Below are positions 18,957-27,166 of a DNA stretch of 64,000 bases, piece after piece. The stretch covers positions 1 to 64,000 of the forward strand of contig NZ_JFZJ01000002.1 in NCBI RefSeq assembly GCF_000636015.1. The letters are read 5' to 3'. Position 1 is the first letter of the stretch; the number at the start of each line of letters is the position of its first letter. The position numbers were made by a program, and so were the translations under genes. Under the pieces are notes generated by a model. The model worked only from the letters and a program-made list of their open reading frames with translations, searched no databases and was not told the origin of the DNA. Source of the stretch: Rhodomicrobium udaipurense JA643. GTDB lineage: Bacteria > Pseudomonadota > Alphaproteobacteria > Rhizobiales > Rhodomicrobiaceae.

Positions 18957-19817
18957 TCAGAGTTTGTTGCGGCGCGCCGCGCGCCAGATGCGCCAGAACC
19001 GGCCCAGCGGGTTGAGCGTGACGCTGTCCCGCAAGGGATGAAAGCTCGGCGCGGCCATCGCCTGAAGATAGGGCTCGACGAGCGCCAGAGGAAGGAAGGC
19101 CGCGCGCGCGTGCGGCGCGATGTGCGCCTGCTTCTCGCGAAAACGCTGAAGGGCGGCTGCTGCGTCGGCGCGCAAGTCGGCGAGCGCGGCCCGGAGTTCG
19201 GGGCTGACTTCACCGCGCCCCATGGCTTCGAAATCGACGCCCTTCGCTTCAAGGAGCGCAAGCGGCAGGGGCAGGCGACCGCGCGCGACGGAGGATGGCA
19301 GCGCACGCACTGTTTCGAGGATGCCGAGCGCCAGGCCGGCCTCGCGGGCGGCGGCTTTCGTGGTGTCGCTTCGGTCGCCGAGCGCTGCGGCGGCGAGTTC
19401 GAACAGCGCGCCTTGGGAGTCTTCAACCAGAGCTATGAACTCCGCATTGTCGGCGGGGCTATCGCCGAATAGTTCGGGCACGCGCGCGTCGACCATGGCG
19501 ATTAGGCGCTCGCGGGGCAGGTTATGCGCGGTAACGGCGGCGTTAAGCGCATCGGCGATGGGATTGCCGGTTTTCTCGCCCGTGGCGGCGGACTCGATCG
19601 CATCTCGCCACCATTTGAGGCGGATCTGCCCGGGCAGCGGCTCGCGCGCGACCGCAAGCACGTGGTTCAACTCCGCGTTGAAGGCGTAGAGAGCGAGAAG
19701 CGCGGGGCGGGCCGCATCGGGCGCGAACAGCGCGCTCCAGTAGCGGTCGCGGTCGCGCGTGCGGACGAGTTCCGCCGCGCTCAGGTCGTCGGCGCGCGTG
19801 TCGGCGGCTGGCGACAT
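18957..19817 (-). CDS. Squalene/phytoene synthase-like protein (NDUFAF6-type)
   Basis: Belongs to the trans-isoprenyl-diphosphate synthase fold but appears non-catalytic. The first Asp-rich motif is replaced by LYAFNAELNHVLAV, and the second lacks Asp in ALGILETVRALPSS, before the GRLPLPLALL segment. This is the pattern of the mitochondrial complex I assembly factor NDUFAF6 and its bacterial relatives. 286 residues. Its start is 5 bases past the Mth938-domain gene stop. Carotenoid or hopanoid synthesis is unlikely. A role in complex I assembly is inferred from homology and neighbours. Confidence 0.85.
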   Translation of the reverse strand: MSPAADTRADDLSAAELVRTRDRDRYWSALFAPDAARPALLALYAFNAELNHVLAVAREPLPGQIRLKWWRDAIESAATGEKTGNPIADALNAAVTAHNLPRERLIAMVDARVPELFGDSPADNAEFIALVEDSQGALFELAAAALGDRSDTTKAAAREAGLALGILETVRALPSSVARGRLPLPLALLEAKGVDFEAMGRGEVSPELRAALADLRADAAAALQRFREKQAHIAPHARAAFLPLALVEPYLQAMAAPSFHPLRDSVTLNPLGRFWRIWRAARRNKL

Positions 19818-19822
19818 GCGGG

Positions 19823-20203
19823 TCAGTCTCTCGGGATCGGAAGCAGCGCGGCGGTGAAGCGGCGACGCTCGGCGATGAGCACATTGTAGGTGCGGCAGGC
19901 CGCCGCGGTGTCCATCGTTTCGAGGCCGAGGCCGCGCTTTTCGATCTGGCGCGCGAAGGCAGGGGAGGCGAAGCGCAGGCTTGCGCCGGTGCCGTAGAGG
20001 AGGAAGTCGCCGGGCGTTTCGCACGTATCGAGGAAGCGGAGGATATCCGCCTCCCGCGAGTCTTCGGGCGCCGTCCACGCGAAGACTTCGGCGGTCGAGA
20101 CGAGGAGCGCCGCATCGCGGATCTTGCCCGCGAATTGAAGCGTGCCCCCCGGCGTCAGCGAGACAGGTGCGCGCGGGCCAAGGCGTGTCAGGGAACTGCT
20201 CAT
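19823..20203 (-). CDS. Mth938-domain protein (NDUFAF3-like)
   Basis: Small single-domain protein of the Mth938/DUF498 family, homologous to the mitochondrial complex I assembly factor NDUFAF3. It has the typical GTLQFAGKIRDAALLVST beginning, a DFLLYGTGASLRFASPAF core, and the DTAAACRTYNVLIAERR ending, where family members read M-x-T-x-x-A-x-x-TYN. 126 residues. It lies 14 bases after secF. The neighbouring NDUFAF6-like and ATP12 genes suggest a shared respiratory-complex assembly role. Confidence 0.92.
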   Translation of the reverse strand: MSSSLTRLGPRAPVSLTPGGTLQFAGKIRDAALLVSTAEVFAWTAPEDSREADILRFLDTCETPGDFLLYGTGASLRFASPAFARQIEKRGLGLETMDTAAACRTYNVLIAERRRFTAALLPIPRD

Positions 20204-20217
20204 TGGCCGCGCTCCCG

Positions 20218-21348
20218 TCAGCGGCGCTTGCCGCGTCCGGCCTTGCGTCCCGCAGGCGGACGGTAACCGGATGGCTTTGTGGCGACCCGCGCGGGCGCCG
20301 GAGTTTCAACTTCAGGCGTATCCGTCGGCTCGAACGCGTCGGCTTCGCTCGTCTCGATGGCCGGGCGATTTTCGGGGCGGGACGAAGCGGACTTGGCGGG
20401 CTTCGCGCCGGGAACGCCGGGCTTCGCGCCCGCCTTCTCGACGCCGCTCCAGTCGCGCTTGACGCCGATGAGGATCAGGAACGGCGCGGCGATGTAAACC
20501 GAGGAGTATGTGCCGATCAGCGTGCCGAAGATCATCGCGAAGGTGAAGCCGCGGATGACCTCGCCGCCGAAGATGTAGAGCGGGATCAGCGCCATGAGCA
20601 CGGTGGCCACGGTCATGATCGTGCGCGACATCGTCTCGTTCACCGACAGGTCGAGCAACTGCGGGAGCGGCATCTTCTTGTAGCGGCGCAAATTCTCGCG
20701 GATACGGTCGTAGATGACGACGGTATCGTTGATCGAGTAGCCGAGGATGGTGAGCAGGGCCGCGACAATGGTGAGGTCGAAGTCGAGCCCGAACAGCGAC
20801 CACAGTCCGATGGTGATCATCACGTCATGGATGAGCGCGATGATGGCGCCGAGCGCGAACTGCCACTCGAAGCGGAACCACACATAGGCGAAAATGCCGA
20901 GATTGGCGAGAACCAGCGCCCAGATCGCCGAGTTGATGAGTTCCTTCGAGACGGTGCTGCCGACCTGCTCGCGGCGGAGTTCCTTCGTTCCTTGCGGGAG
21001 CGCGGCCAGGACCTTGTCGGCCGCGACCTTCTGCGCCTCCGGTCCGCCTTCCTGCTCCGGGAAGCGGATCAGAAGCTCGTCGTCCTTGCCGAAATTCTGG
21101 ATCTGGATCTCGCCGACGCCGATTTCAGTCAGCGTCGTGCGCAGCTTGGCTGCTTCGGCGGCGGTGGGCGTCTGCACCTGCATCAGCGTGCCGCCCTTGA
21201 AGTCAATGCCGAAGTTCAGCCCTTGGATGAACAGAAGCACGACCGTGCCGACGATGCCGATGATCGACAGCGCGAAGCAGACCTTGAAGTATTTGACGAA
21301 GTGGAAGTTCGTCTTCTGCGGGAGGCGGAACAGCGGTTTCAGCAGCAT
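20218..21348 (-). CDS. secF: Protein-export membrane protein SecF
   Basis: Partner of SecD that uses the proton-motive force to pull exported proteins through SecYEG. Six membrane segments are seen, the first near residues 26-46 (VCFALSIIGIVGTVVLLF). The NFGIDFKGGTLMQ block follows it, and the conserved GYSINDTVVIYDRIREN motif lies after the middle spans. The C-terminal 75 residues form an unusual disordered Ala/Pro/Lys-rich tail (PGVPGAKPAKSASS onwards) absent from E. coli SecF. Part of the yajC-secD-secF operon. Confidence 0.95.
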   Translation of the reverse strand: MLLKPLFRLPQKTNFHFVKYFKVCFALSIIGIVGTVVLLFIQGLNFGIDFKGGTLMQVQTPTAAEAAKLRTTLTEIGVGEIQIQNFGKDDELLIRFPEQEGGPEAQKVAADKVLAALPQGTKELRREQVGSTVSKELINSAIWALVLANLGIFAYVWFRFEWQFALGAIIALIHDVMITIGLWSLFGLDFDLTIVAALLTILGYSINDTVVIYDRIRENLRRYKKMPLPQLLDLSVNETMSRTIMTVATVLMALIPLYIFGGEVIRGFTFAMIFGTLIGTYSSVYIAAPFLILIGVKRDWSGVEKAGAKPGVPGAKPAKSASSRPENRPAIETSEADAFEPTDTPEVETPAPARVATKPSGYRPPAGRKAGRGKRR

Positions 21349-21433
21349 GGCTTGGCTCGTTCGGCGCTAGAGCAGGCCGCGTCCGGTGCGGCGTTGCTCG
21401 ACAATAAGAAACTAGAGTGTCGTGCGCGACCCT

Positions 21434-23080
21434 CTAGATGTGAAGGACGGTCGGGCGCGTCTGGCGCAGCCATGTCGACACCATCAGACGCGTCAGCGTG
21501 ATCGCGGTGAACAGCGAACTCACGATGCCGAAAGACAGCGTGACCGCGAAGCCCTTCACCGTGCCAGACCCGAAAGCGTAGAGGATCAGCGCGGCGAGAA
21601 GGGCGGTCAAATGCGAGTCGATGATGGTCGCGTAGGCGCGGTCGAAGCCCGCCTCAATGGCCGAAATCATGCCACGCCCGGTTCGCAGTTCCTCGCGTAT
21701 GCGCTCGTAAATGAGCACGTTCGCATCCACCGCGACGCCCATGGTCAGCACGATACCGGCGATGCCCGGCATGGTCAGCGTTGCGTGGAACAGCGAAAGG
21801 CAGGCCATGATGATGGCGATGTTGACGGCCAGCGCGATCACGGAGAATACGCCGAACAGCCCGTAGGCCGAGATCATGAACAGCGAGACCGCCAGGAAGC
21901 CGACAGCGGCGGCGATGGAGCCCGCGTCGATGGAGTCCGCGCCGAGGCTTGGGCCGACGGAGCGTTCCTCGATGATGGACAGCGCGGCAGGAAGCGCGCC
22001 GGAACGCAGCAGCAGCGCGAGGCGGTTCGTTTCCTCGACGCCGAAATTGCCCGTGATCTGGCCGCGACCGCCCGGAATTTCGGAGCGGATGACGGGGGCC
22101 GAGATTACCTTGCCGTCGAGGATGATGGCGAAGGGGCGGCCGATATTTTCGCGGGTGACACGCGCGAACGCCGCCGCGCCACGGCTGTTGAACTCGAAAT
22201 CGACCGCGCGCTCGCCGATGCCGCCCGCGCGGCTGTCATAGCCCGCATAGGCGTTTACGAGGTCGTCGCCCGAAACGATCACTTCCTTATGGACGAGCAC
22301 GAACTGGCCCGGCCGCTCCTGATCCGGCAGCAGCTGGGAATCCGGCGGCACGCCATGGTCTTTCGCGTCTTCCGCCGACATCGACGAATCGACAAGCTGG
22401 AAGGTGAGTTTTGCAGTGGTGCCGACGCGGGACTTCACTTCGTCGGGTGCGAGGCCCGGCACCTGGATGAGGATGCGATCCTTGCCGTTTGCGCCGCCCT
22501 GCGCCTGAATGGTCGCTTCGGTTGTGCCCTGCGGGTCGACGCGGCGGCGGATGACTTCGATGGAGCGCGAGATCGCGTTTTCGATGCGGCGCTGGATGCC
22601 TGCCTGCGTCGGCTCAAGCGTGATGACGCCCGGCTGCGTGGACTGCACGGCGACGTCCATTCCTGTATCGCCGCCGGAACTCGTCAGCAGCGACGTGGAA
22701 AGCGGCTGCGCCAAAGTCTTGAGCTTCGTCAGCGCGGCGTCGGTATTCGCCGGGTCGCGCAGGTTCACGCGCACCTGATTGCCAGCGATGACCACGCCCG
22801 AATGGGCGACGCGCGCTTCGCTGAGAGACCGGCGCGATTCGGTCTGGATGGATTGCAGCCAGTCCTTCTTGAGCTGGGCGGTGTCGATCTGGTACAGAAG
22901 GTGCGTGCCGCCGCGAAGGTCGAGGCCGAGCGGCATGCGGGGAAGCTGCGCCCATGAGGGCAGGCTCTCATAGGTCGAGAGCGGTATCACGTTCGGCAGC
23001 GCGAAGATCACCGACGCGACGGATATGAGAATCGTCGCCACCGCGCCCCAGCGCGAAAAATGCAACGTGAATGCGCTCAT
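21434..23080 (-). CDS. secD: Protein-export membrane protein SecD
   Basis: Six-TM RND-fold protein of the Sec translocon accessory complex. An N-terminal TM (ATILISVASVIFALPNVI) precedes the LGLDLRGGTHLLYQID motif. The large periplasmic P1 region (to about residue 340) includes IQVPGLAP. The C-terminal TM bundle carries GVAVDANVLIYERIREELRTG and the TVKGFAVTLSFGI motif. The length of 548 is usual for alphaproteobacteria. Its start follows yajC by 43 bases and secF begins 85 bases later. Confidence 0.96.
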   Translation of the reverse strand: MSAFTLHFSRWGAVATILISVASVIFALPNVIPLSTYESLPSWAQLPRMPLGLDLRGGTHLLYQIDTAQLKKDWLQSIQTESRRSLSEARVAHSGVVIAGNQVRVNLRDPANTDAALTKLKTLAQPLSTSLLTSSGGDTGMDVAVQSTQPGVITLEPTQAGIQRRIENAISRSIEVIRRRVDPQGTTEATIQAQGGANGKDRILIQVPGLAPDEVKSRVGTTAKLTFQLVDSSMSAEDAKDHGVPPDSQLLPDQERPGQFVLVHKEVIVSGDDLVNAYAGYDSRAGGIGERAVDFEFNSRGAAAFARVTRENIGRPFAIILDGKVISAPVIRSEIPGGRGQITGNFGVEETNRLALLLRSGALPAALSIIEERSVGPSLGADSIDAGSIAAAVGFLAVSLFMISAYGLFGVFSVIALAVNIAIIMACLSLFHATLTMPGIAGIVLTMGVAVDANVLIYERIREELRTGRGMISAIEAGFDRAYATIIDSHLTALLAALILYAFGSGTVKGFAVTLSFGIVSSLFTAITLTRLMVSTWLRQTRPTVLHI

Positions 23081-23123
23081 CGACCCTGTTCCCCTTGATG
23101 CGCTGCGTACTCAGGCTGCGCGC

Positions 23124-23513
23124 TTACGCAGCCGTCTTGTCGCCGTTCGCCCCGGATTCGGCGGGCGATTCTTCCTTGTCCTTCGACGCGTCGCCCTTTA
23201 CAGGCTCGCCCTTGCCGCGAACGTCGGTGATCGTGGACTTCAGCACGCGCACCTGCACGCCATCGGCGATTTCGATCTTCAACTCGCCATCGGTGCCGAT
23301 CCGCATCACCTTGCCGATGATGCCGCCCGCCGTCACGACCGTGTCGCCGCGCTTCACCGCATCAAGCATCGCCTGATGCTCCTTCATGCGCTTCTGCTGC
23401 GGACGAAACACCAGCAGATAGAAGATGACGAAGACGAGGATGAGCGGGAACAGCATGCCGAAAATATCGCCGGCTCCGGCGCCTGGCGCTTGGGCGTATG
23501 CGGGAGAGATCAT
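23124..23513 (-). CDS. yajC: Preprotein translocase subunit YajC
   Basis: Small single-span accessory of SecDF. The TM segment (FGMLFPLILVFVIFYLLVF) is followed by the diagnostic RPQQKRMKEHQAML, then the beta-rich core GDTVVTAGGIIGKVMRI. A charged tail ends the 129-residue protein. The start at 23513 removes 50 non-conserved residues that share sequence with the divergent intergenic region. First gene of the operon running to ATP12; the promoter lies between here and the divergent gene at 23712. Confidence 0.95.
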   Translation of the reverse strand: MISPAYAQAPGAGAGDIFGMLFPLILVFVIFYLLVFRPQQKRMKEHQAMLDAVKRGDTVVTAGGIIGKVMRIGTDGELKIEIADGVQVRVLKSTITDVRGKGEPVKGDASKDKEESPAESGANGDKTAA

Positions 23514-23711
23514 CGAGAGGACTCCGTGATGTGCGGAAAAGAACGGGCGCGAGTCTTTCGCGCAGAAGAACGTGGCTTTCTTATAATGGCTCGCGCTGAT
23601 ATGGCAACTTCTGCGCTGTTGCGTCCGTGGCTTAATAGCGCATAGTTTCGCGTTCTTCCACATCGGCGCGCCGACCTTGCGCTTTTTTCATCCACAACCG
23701 CGACTTTCACC

Positions 23712-24590
23712 ATGCCCGAAACACCGCATTCGCTGGAACCCCTCCTAACCCGCATCGCCGAGGCGCTGGAACGCCTTGCTCCGCCGGAGGAGCGCAAAGA
23801 GACCTTCGTGGCGGCGGATGCGTTCGTCTGGCAGGCGGAGGGCGGCCGCTTCCTCGCCGTTCCGCATGTGAACCGCACGCCCATCGCGCTTCTCAAGAGT
23901 GTCGACCGCGTGCGCGACAAGCTGCTCGACAATACGGAGAATTTCGCGCGCGGGCTTCCCGCCAACAATGCGCTGCTCTGGGGCGCGCGCGGCATGGGCA
24001 AAAGCTCGCTCGTGAAGGCGGTGCATGCGGAAGTTGCCGCGAAGCATGCAGCCAAGGACGCGTCGGCGCTGAAGCTTGTGGAGATCCACCGCGAGGACAT
24101 CGAGAGCCTGCCGCGCTGCCTGTCGCACATGCGCGAAAGCCCGCATCGCTTCATCGTGTTCTGCGACGACCTTTCCTTCGATGCTGACGATACGGCCTAC
24201 AAGTCGCTGAAGGCGGTGCTTGAGGGTGGCGTCGAGGGGCGCCCGCAGAACGTGCTGTTCTATGCCACGTCGAACCGTCGCCACCTGATGGCGCGCGAGA
24301 TGGTGGAAAACGAACGCTCGACCGCCATCCATCAGGGCGAGGCGGTGGAGGAGAAGGTTTCGCTGTCGGATCGATTCGGGCTGTGGCTCGGCTTCCACAA
24401 CTGCTCGCAGGCCGATTATCTCGCGATGGTGGAAGGCTACGTGGCGCATCACGGGCTGAAGATCGCGCCGGAGGATCTGAAGGCGCAGGCGCTCGAATGG
24501 GCGATGACGCGCGGTTCGCGCTCGGGCCGCGTGGCCTGGCAGTTCGTGCAGGATCTGGCGGGGCGGCTCGGGCAGACGCTCAAAGATTGA
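23712..24590 (+). CDS. DUF815-family AAA ATP-binding protein
   Basis: Predicted P-loop ATPase of the DUF815 family, whose cellular role is not established. Walker A is GARGMGKS (91-98) and Walker B is FIVFCDDLSFD (148-157). A sensor-like LFYATSNRRHLMAREM follows, and the C-terminal lid contains GSRSGRVAWQFVQDL. The length of 292 is typical. It is divergent from yajC; the next gene starts 42 bases on and may be co-transcribed. Confidence 0.9.
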   Translation: MPETPHSLEPLLTRIAEALERLAPPEERKETFVAADAFVWQAEGGRFLAVPHVNRTPIALLKSVDRVRDKLLDNTENFARGLPANNALLWGARGMGKSSLVKAVHAEVAAKHAAKDASALKLVEIHREDIESLPRCLSHMRESPHRFIVFCDDLSFDADDTAYKSLKAVLEGGVEGRPQNVLFYATSNRRHLMAREMVENERSTAIHQGEAVEEKVSLSDRFGLWLGFHNCSQADYLAMVEGYVAHHGLKIAPEDLKAQALEWAMTRGSRSGRVAWQFVQDLAGRLGQTLKD

Positions 24591-24632
24591 CACACGGCGG
24601 AACCACGCAGGCGTCGGCGCTTTTCCATTTTT

Positions 24633-25544
24633 ATGGAGAACACTGAAAAACTCGATTGCATCGTGGTCGGTGGCGGCCCCGCGGGGCTGACGGCGGCGCT
24701 GTATCTCGCGCGCTTCGAGCGGCGGTTCGTCGTCATCGACAAGGGCGAGGCGCGCGCCGCGCTTATCCCCGAAAGCCACAATGTGCCGTTTTTCGCGCAA
24801 GGCATCGGCGGGGTGGAGATGTTGCGCCGCGCACGCGATCACGCCGAGACCTATGGCGCGCGTATCCTGTCCGGCGAGGCGACAGCGCTTGCAAGCGATG
24901 GCGATGGTTTTACGGTCGGCTTCCGCGACGCTAACGGCGGCGAGCGGACGCTTCGCGCACGTTTTGTGCTGCTCGCGAGCGGCGTCGTGGACATTCCGCC
25001 GAGGCTTGCCCACGTGGACGCGGCGGTTCTCTCCGGTCTCGTGCGCTATTGCCCGATCTGCGATGGCTATGAGGCGAGGGGCAAGCGCGTCGGCGTCATC
25101 GGGCGCGGCGCGTGCGGATTGGGCGAGGCGAAGTTCATCGCGCGCACATGGGGCGCCGATGTCACGCTGCTTTCACTCGACGAGCCGCTATCGCCCGAGC
25201 ACCCCGAACGCAGCGCGCTCGCCGAACACGACATCGATTTCGTGCCGGTGCCGATCCGCTCCCTTGCCCGCAGCGGCGACGGCATCGAGGCGCTGGGGTA
25301 CGATGGCGCGGTCCATCGGTTCGACATCGTTTACTCCGCCATCGGCTGCGATTATCGCTCCGGCCTGGCCACAGGGGTAGGCGCGGACGTCAACGAGGCG
25401 GGCGCGCTCAAGGTGGCCGCGCATGCGGAGACGACCGTGCCGGGGCTTTACGCGGCGGGCGACGTGACCGAAGGGCTCAATCAGATCGTGGTCGGCATGG
25501 GGCAGGCCGCGCGCGTCGCGACACACATCCACAATCGTTGCTGA
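24633..25544 (+). CDS. Thioredoxin-reductase-like FAD/NAD(P) oxidoreductase
   Basis: Two-dinucleotide-domain flavoprotein related to TrxB. The FAD motif is [17 protein letters not shown] (11-27). The redox-like pair C140-P-I-C143 is in [13 protein letters not shown], matching the CxxC-DG position of thioredoxin reductase. The NAD(P) motif [16 protein letters not shown] is irregular (GRGACG in place of GGGNSA). The C-terminal FAD motif is [26 protein letters not shown]. The physiological acceptor may be thioredoxin or another disulfide protein. 303 residues. Confidence 0.88.
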   Translation: MENTEKLDCIVVGGGPAGLTAALYLARFERRFVVIDKGEARAALIPESHNVPFFAQGIGGVEMLRRARDHAETYGARILSGEATALASDGDGFTVGFRDANGGERTLRARFVLLASGVVDIPPRLAHVDAAVLSGLVRYCPICDGYEARGKRVGVIGRGACGLGEAKFIARTWGADVTLLSLDEPLSPEHPERSALAEHDIDFVPVPIRSLARSGDGIEALGYDGAVHRFDIVYSAIGCDYRSGLATGVGADVNEAGALKVAAHAETTVPGLYAAGDVTEGLNQIVVGMGQAARVATHIHNRC

Positions 25545-25711
25545 CTTGCGCGCCGTGCCTTTATCGGCGTTGTGCCGCAATTCGGGCGCGTTTTCGTCCG
25601 CTTACGGACACGCTGGGATAAACAAGAATTAAGCCGCCTCAAGAACCGCCACGCGTTGAATGACGCGCTCCCGTTCCCAAGTTTCGCTCACCACAGCATA
25701 GAGGGACTACC

Positions 25712-26107
25712 ATGCTCAGAATTTCCATGGCCGCCGCCGCGCTGGCCTTGTTTGCCGCCGCCCCGATGGCCGCTTCCGCCGCCGAAAAGACGCTCGCGCT
25801 CAAGAGCAACGAAACCTCCGACATCATGCCGGTTTACGGCGTGAAGGACTGCAAGTCGCTGTTGACCGCTGTTCCCGAAATCGAAGTGCTGCAAGGCGCG
25901 CCGGAACTGACGCTCTCGGTTCGTGCGGACAAGATCCTGCCGCCCGGCGGCAAGTGCAAGGAGAAGGTCGACGGCGGCGTGATCGTGGCCAAGGTCGGCA
26001 AGGTGGAGAAGCCCTTCGACGGCCCGCTCACCTTCCGCGTGAAATACAAGACGAAGGACGCCACGCGCCAGTCCGCGCACACATTCGACCTCAAGCTTTT
26101 CCCGTGA
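25712..26107 (+). CDS. Secreted two-cysteine protein, paralogue 1 of 3
   Basis: Signal peptide at 1-23 (ISMAAAALALFAAAPMAASAA). The mature protein of about 108 residues has SNETSDIMPVYGVKDCKSLL near its start and a second Cys in GGKCKEKVDGG, likely a disulfide pair. The sequence is beta-rich with a C-terminal strand TFDLKLFP. Two further copies with the same layout follow at 26312 and 26738. Family unknown to me. The start is preceded by GAGGGACT. A 10-bp inverted repeat directly after the stop could act as a terminator. Confidence 0.7.
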   Translation: MLRISMAAAALALFAAAPMAASAAEKTLALKSNETSDIMPVYGVKDCKSLLTAVPEIEVLQGAPELTLSVRADKILPPGGKCKEKVDGGVIVAKVGKVEKPFDGPLTFRVKYKTKDATRQSAHTFDLKLFP

Positions 26108-26113
26108 TAGCGG

Positions 26114-26150
26114 GCTGCCGCTGCCTCACCACAAGAGCGACAGCGGCAGC
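26114..26150 (+). terminator. Inverted repeat after paralogue 1
   Basis: GCTGCCGCTG and CAGCGGCAGC are perfect 10-base arms around a 17-base loop, 6 bases after the stop codon. No T-run follows. The right arm belongs to a 27-base copy of the lrp 3' end, so the hairpin may be a by-product of duplication. Confidence 0.4.
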
Positions 26151-26200
26151 TCCGGCGGCGTATGCGAACCTGTGGGCTTGTACACTCCCCGAGGGATCAT
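26126..26200 (-). pseudogene. Lrp-tail remnant or 24-aa small ORF
   Basis: A 24-codon minus-strand frame starts behind GAGAGGAG and ends PPELPLSLLW-stop. Its last 8 codons plus stop-adjacent bases (26128-26154) are identical over 27 bases to the 3' end of the Lrp-type gene at 27169-27195, in the same orientation. The 5' half does not resemble the regulator. The simplest reading is a leftover from the duplication that made the tandem paralogues. The good ribosome-binding site leaves open a real small ORF. Confidence 0.45.
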
Positions 26201-26311
26201 CTCCTCTCCCCCTGTCACAATTGTAACGGTGCCTATCTTGGCCTTGACGATTGGCTGGAGGACGGATTAATAAATAAAAATATATAAACAGTCTTTCGTG
26301 AGGTTGAGATC

Positions 26312-26722
26312 ATGCGTGGCTTCAGGAATACACGGGCATGTTTGTTCGGTGTTTTTTCTGCGTCATTGGTCGTTCAGCAAGCGGGGAGCGCAGAGCGCCT
26401 TATAGCTATCGCGCTGAAAAGCAACGAAACGATAGAGGTCACGGACCTTTTCTACGCTCCAGACTGCAAATCGATTTTGAAATCTACTCCTACAGCCGAG
26501 ATCCTCGATGGACCTCCGGGAGTTACTGTCTCCATTAAAGAAGCCCAAGTGGTTCCACGGCAGCAACATTGCGCAAAGCCGGTTTCAGGCGGAAAACTTT
26601 ATGTAACAGCGGGGCCGATAGACGACTACAGTGTGTCGAAATTACTAGTCCGGCTTACCTTCAATACGAAAGACGGGGAGCGAAAGTATACTAACAATTA
26701 TGAGATTACTCTTATTCCGTAA
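26312..26722 (+). CDS. Secreted two-cysteine protein, paralogue 2 of 3
   Basis: Same layout as its two neighbours: a signal peptide (ACLFGVFSASLVVQQAGSA), then SNETIEVTDLFYAPDCKSIL with the first conserved Cys, EILDGPPGVTVSI, and the second Cys in QQHCAKPV. It is the most diverged copy. Its base composition is clearly more AT-rich than its neighbours (codons such as ATA, AGT, TTA), and an AT-rich block (26265-26293) lies upstream. This suggests relaxed selection or an acquired copy. The start has GAGGTTGAG upstream. Confidence 0.65.
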   Translation: MRGFRNTRACLFGVFSASLVVQQAGSAERLIAIALKSNETIEVTDLFYAPDCKSILKSTPTAEILDGPPGVTVSIKEAQVVPRQQHCAKPVSGGKLYVTAGPIDDYSVSKLLVRLTFNTKDGERKYTNNYEITLIP

Positions 26723-26737
26723 GTTGAGAGGCGATTT

Positions 26738-27160
26738 ATGTTTATAAGGGCGTCCGCGAAAGGTGGCGGGCTTGTTGTGGCGTTGGCGGTAACCGTCGGA
26801 TCGGCCACCGCAGCGGACTGGTCGATCGCGGCCAAAAGCGGGGAATCCATCGATCTTTTCCCGGTCTATGGAGTCGCCAACTGTCGGTCTATGCTAACGG
26901 CAAAGCCCGAGGTCGAAGTCTTGCAGGACGTTCCAAGCGTCACACTCAGCGTCCGTGAAGATGAGGTCAAGCCGGTCAAGTTCAATTGCCCCAATAAAGT
27001 AAAGGGCGGCGTTGTCGTTGTAACTGTCGGTCAAGTCGAAAAGCCGCTTGAAGGCGAGATTGTTTTCCGAGTTCTTTTTCAAGGTAGACAAGGAAAGCAT
27101 CAGGCCGGGCACAAGCTGAAGGTTTCTCTCTTTCCGGCTCCCGCGCCAAAACCGCAGTAG
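26738..27160 (+). CDS. Secreted two-cysteine protein, paralogue 3 of 3
   Basis: Signal peptide with core GLVVALAVTVGSATAADW. The mature part resembles paralogue 1 most: LFPVYGVANCRSMLTAKPEVEV, the second Cys in KFNCPNKVKGG, VVVVTVGQVEKPLEGEIVFRV, and a tail LKVSLFPAPAPKPQ. It starts 15 bases after paralogue 2, so the two are probably co-transcribed. It converges on the Lrp-type gene with stops 6 bases apart. Function unknown; two conserved cysteines suggest a periplasmic disulfide-stabilised beta domain. Confidence 0.68.
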   Translation: MFIRASAKGGGLVVALAVTVGSATAADWSIAAKSGESIDLFPVYGVANCRSMLTAKPEVEVLQDVPSVTLSVREDEVKPVKFNCPNKVKGGVVVVTVGQVEKPLEGEIVFRVLFQGRQGKHQAGHKLKVSLFPAPAPKPQ

Positions 27161-27166
27161 AACTCC

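Noticed and set aside
19981-21501. 506-codon plus-strand frame
   Set aside because: Antisense of secF and the Mth938 gene; low-complexity Arg/Asp/Glu composition.
21422-22957. 511-codon plus-strand frame
   Set aside because: Exact antisense of secD; composition Arg/Asp/His-rich with no recognised motif.
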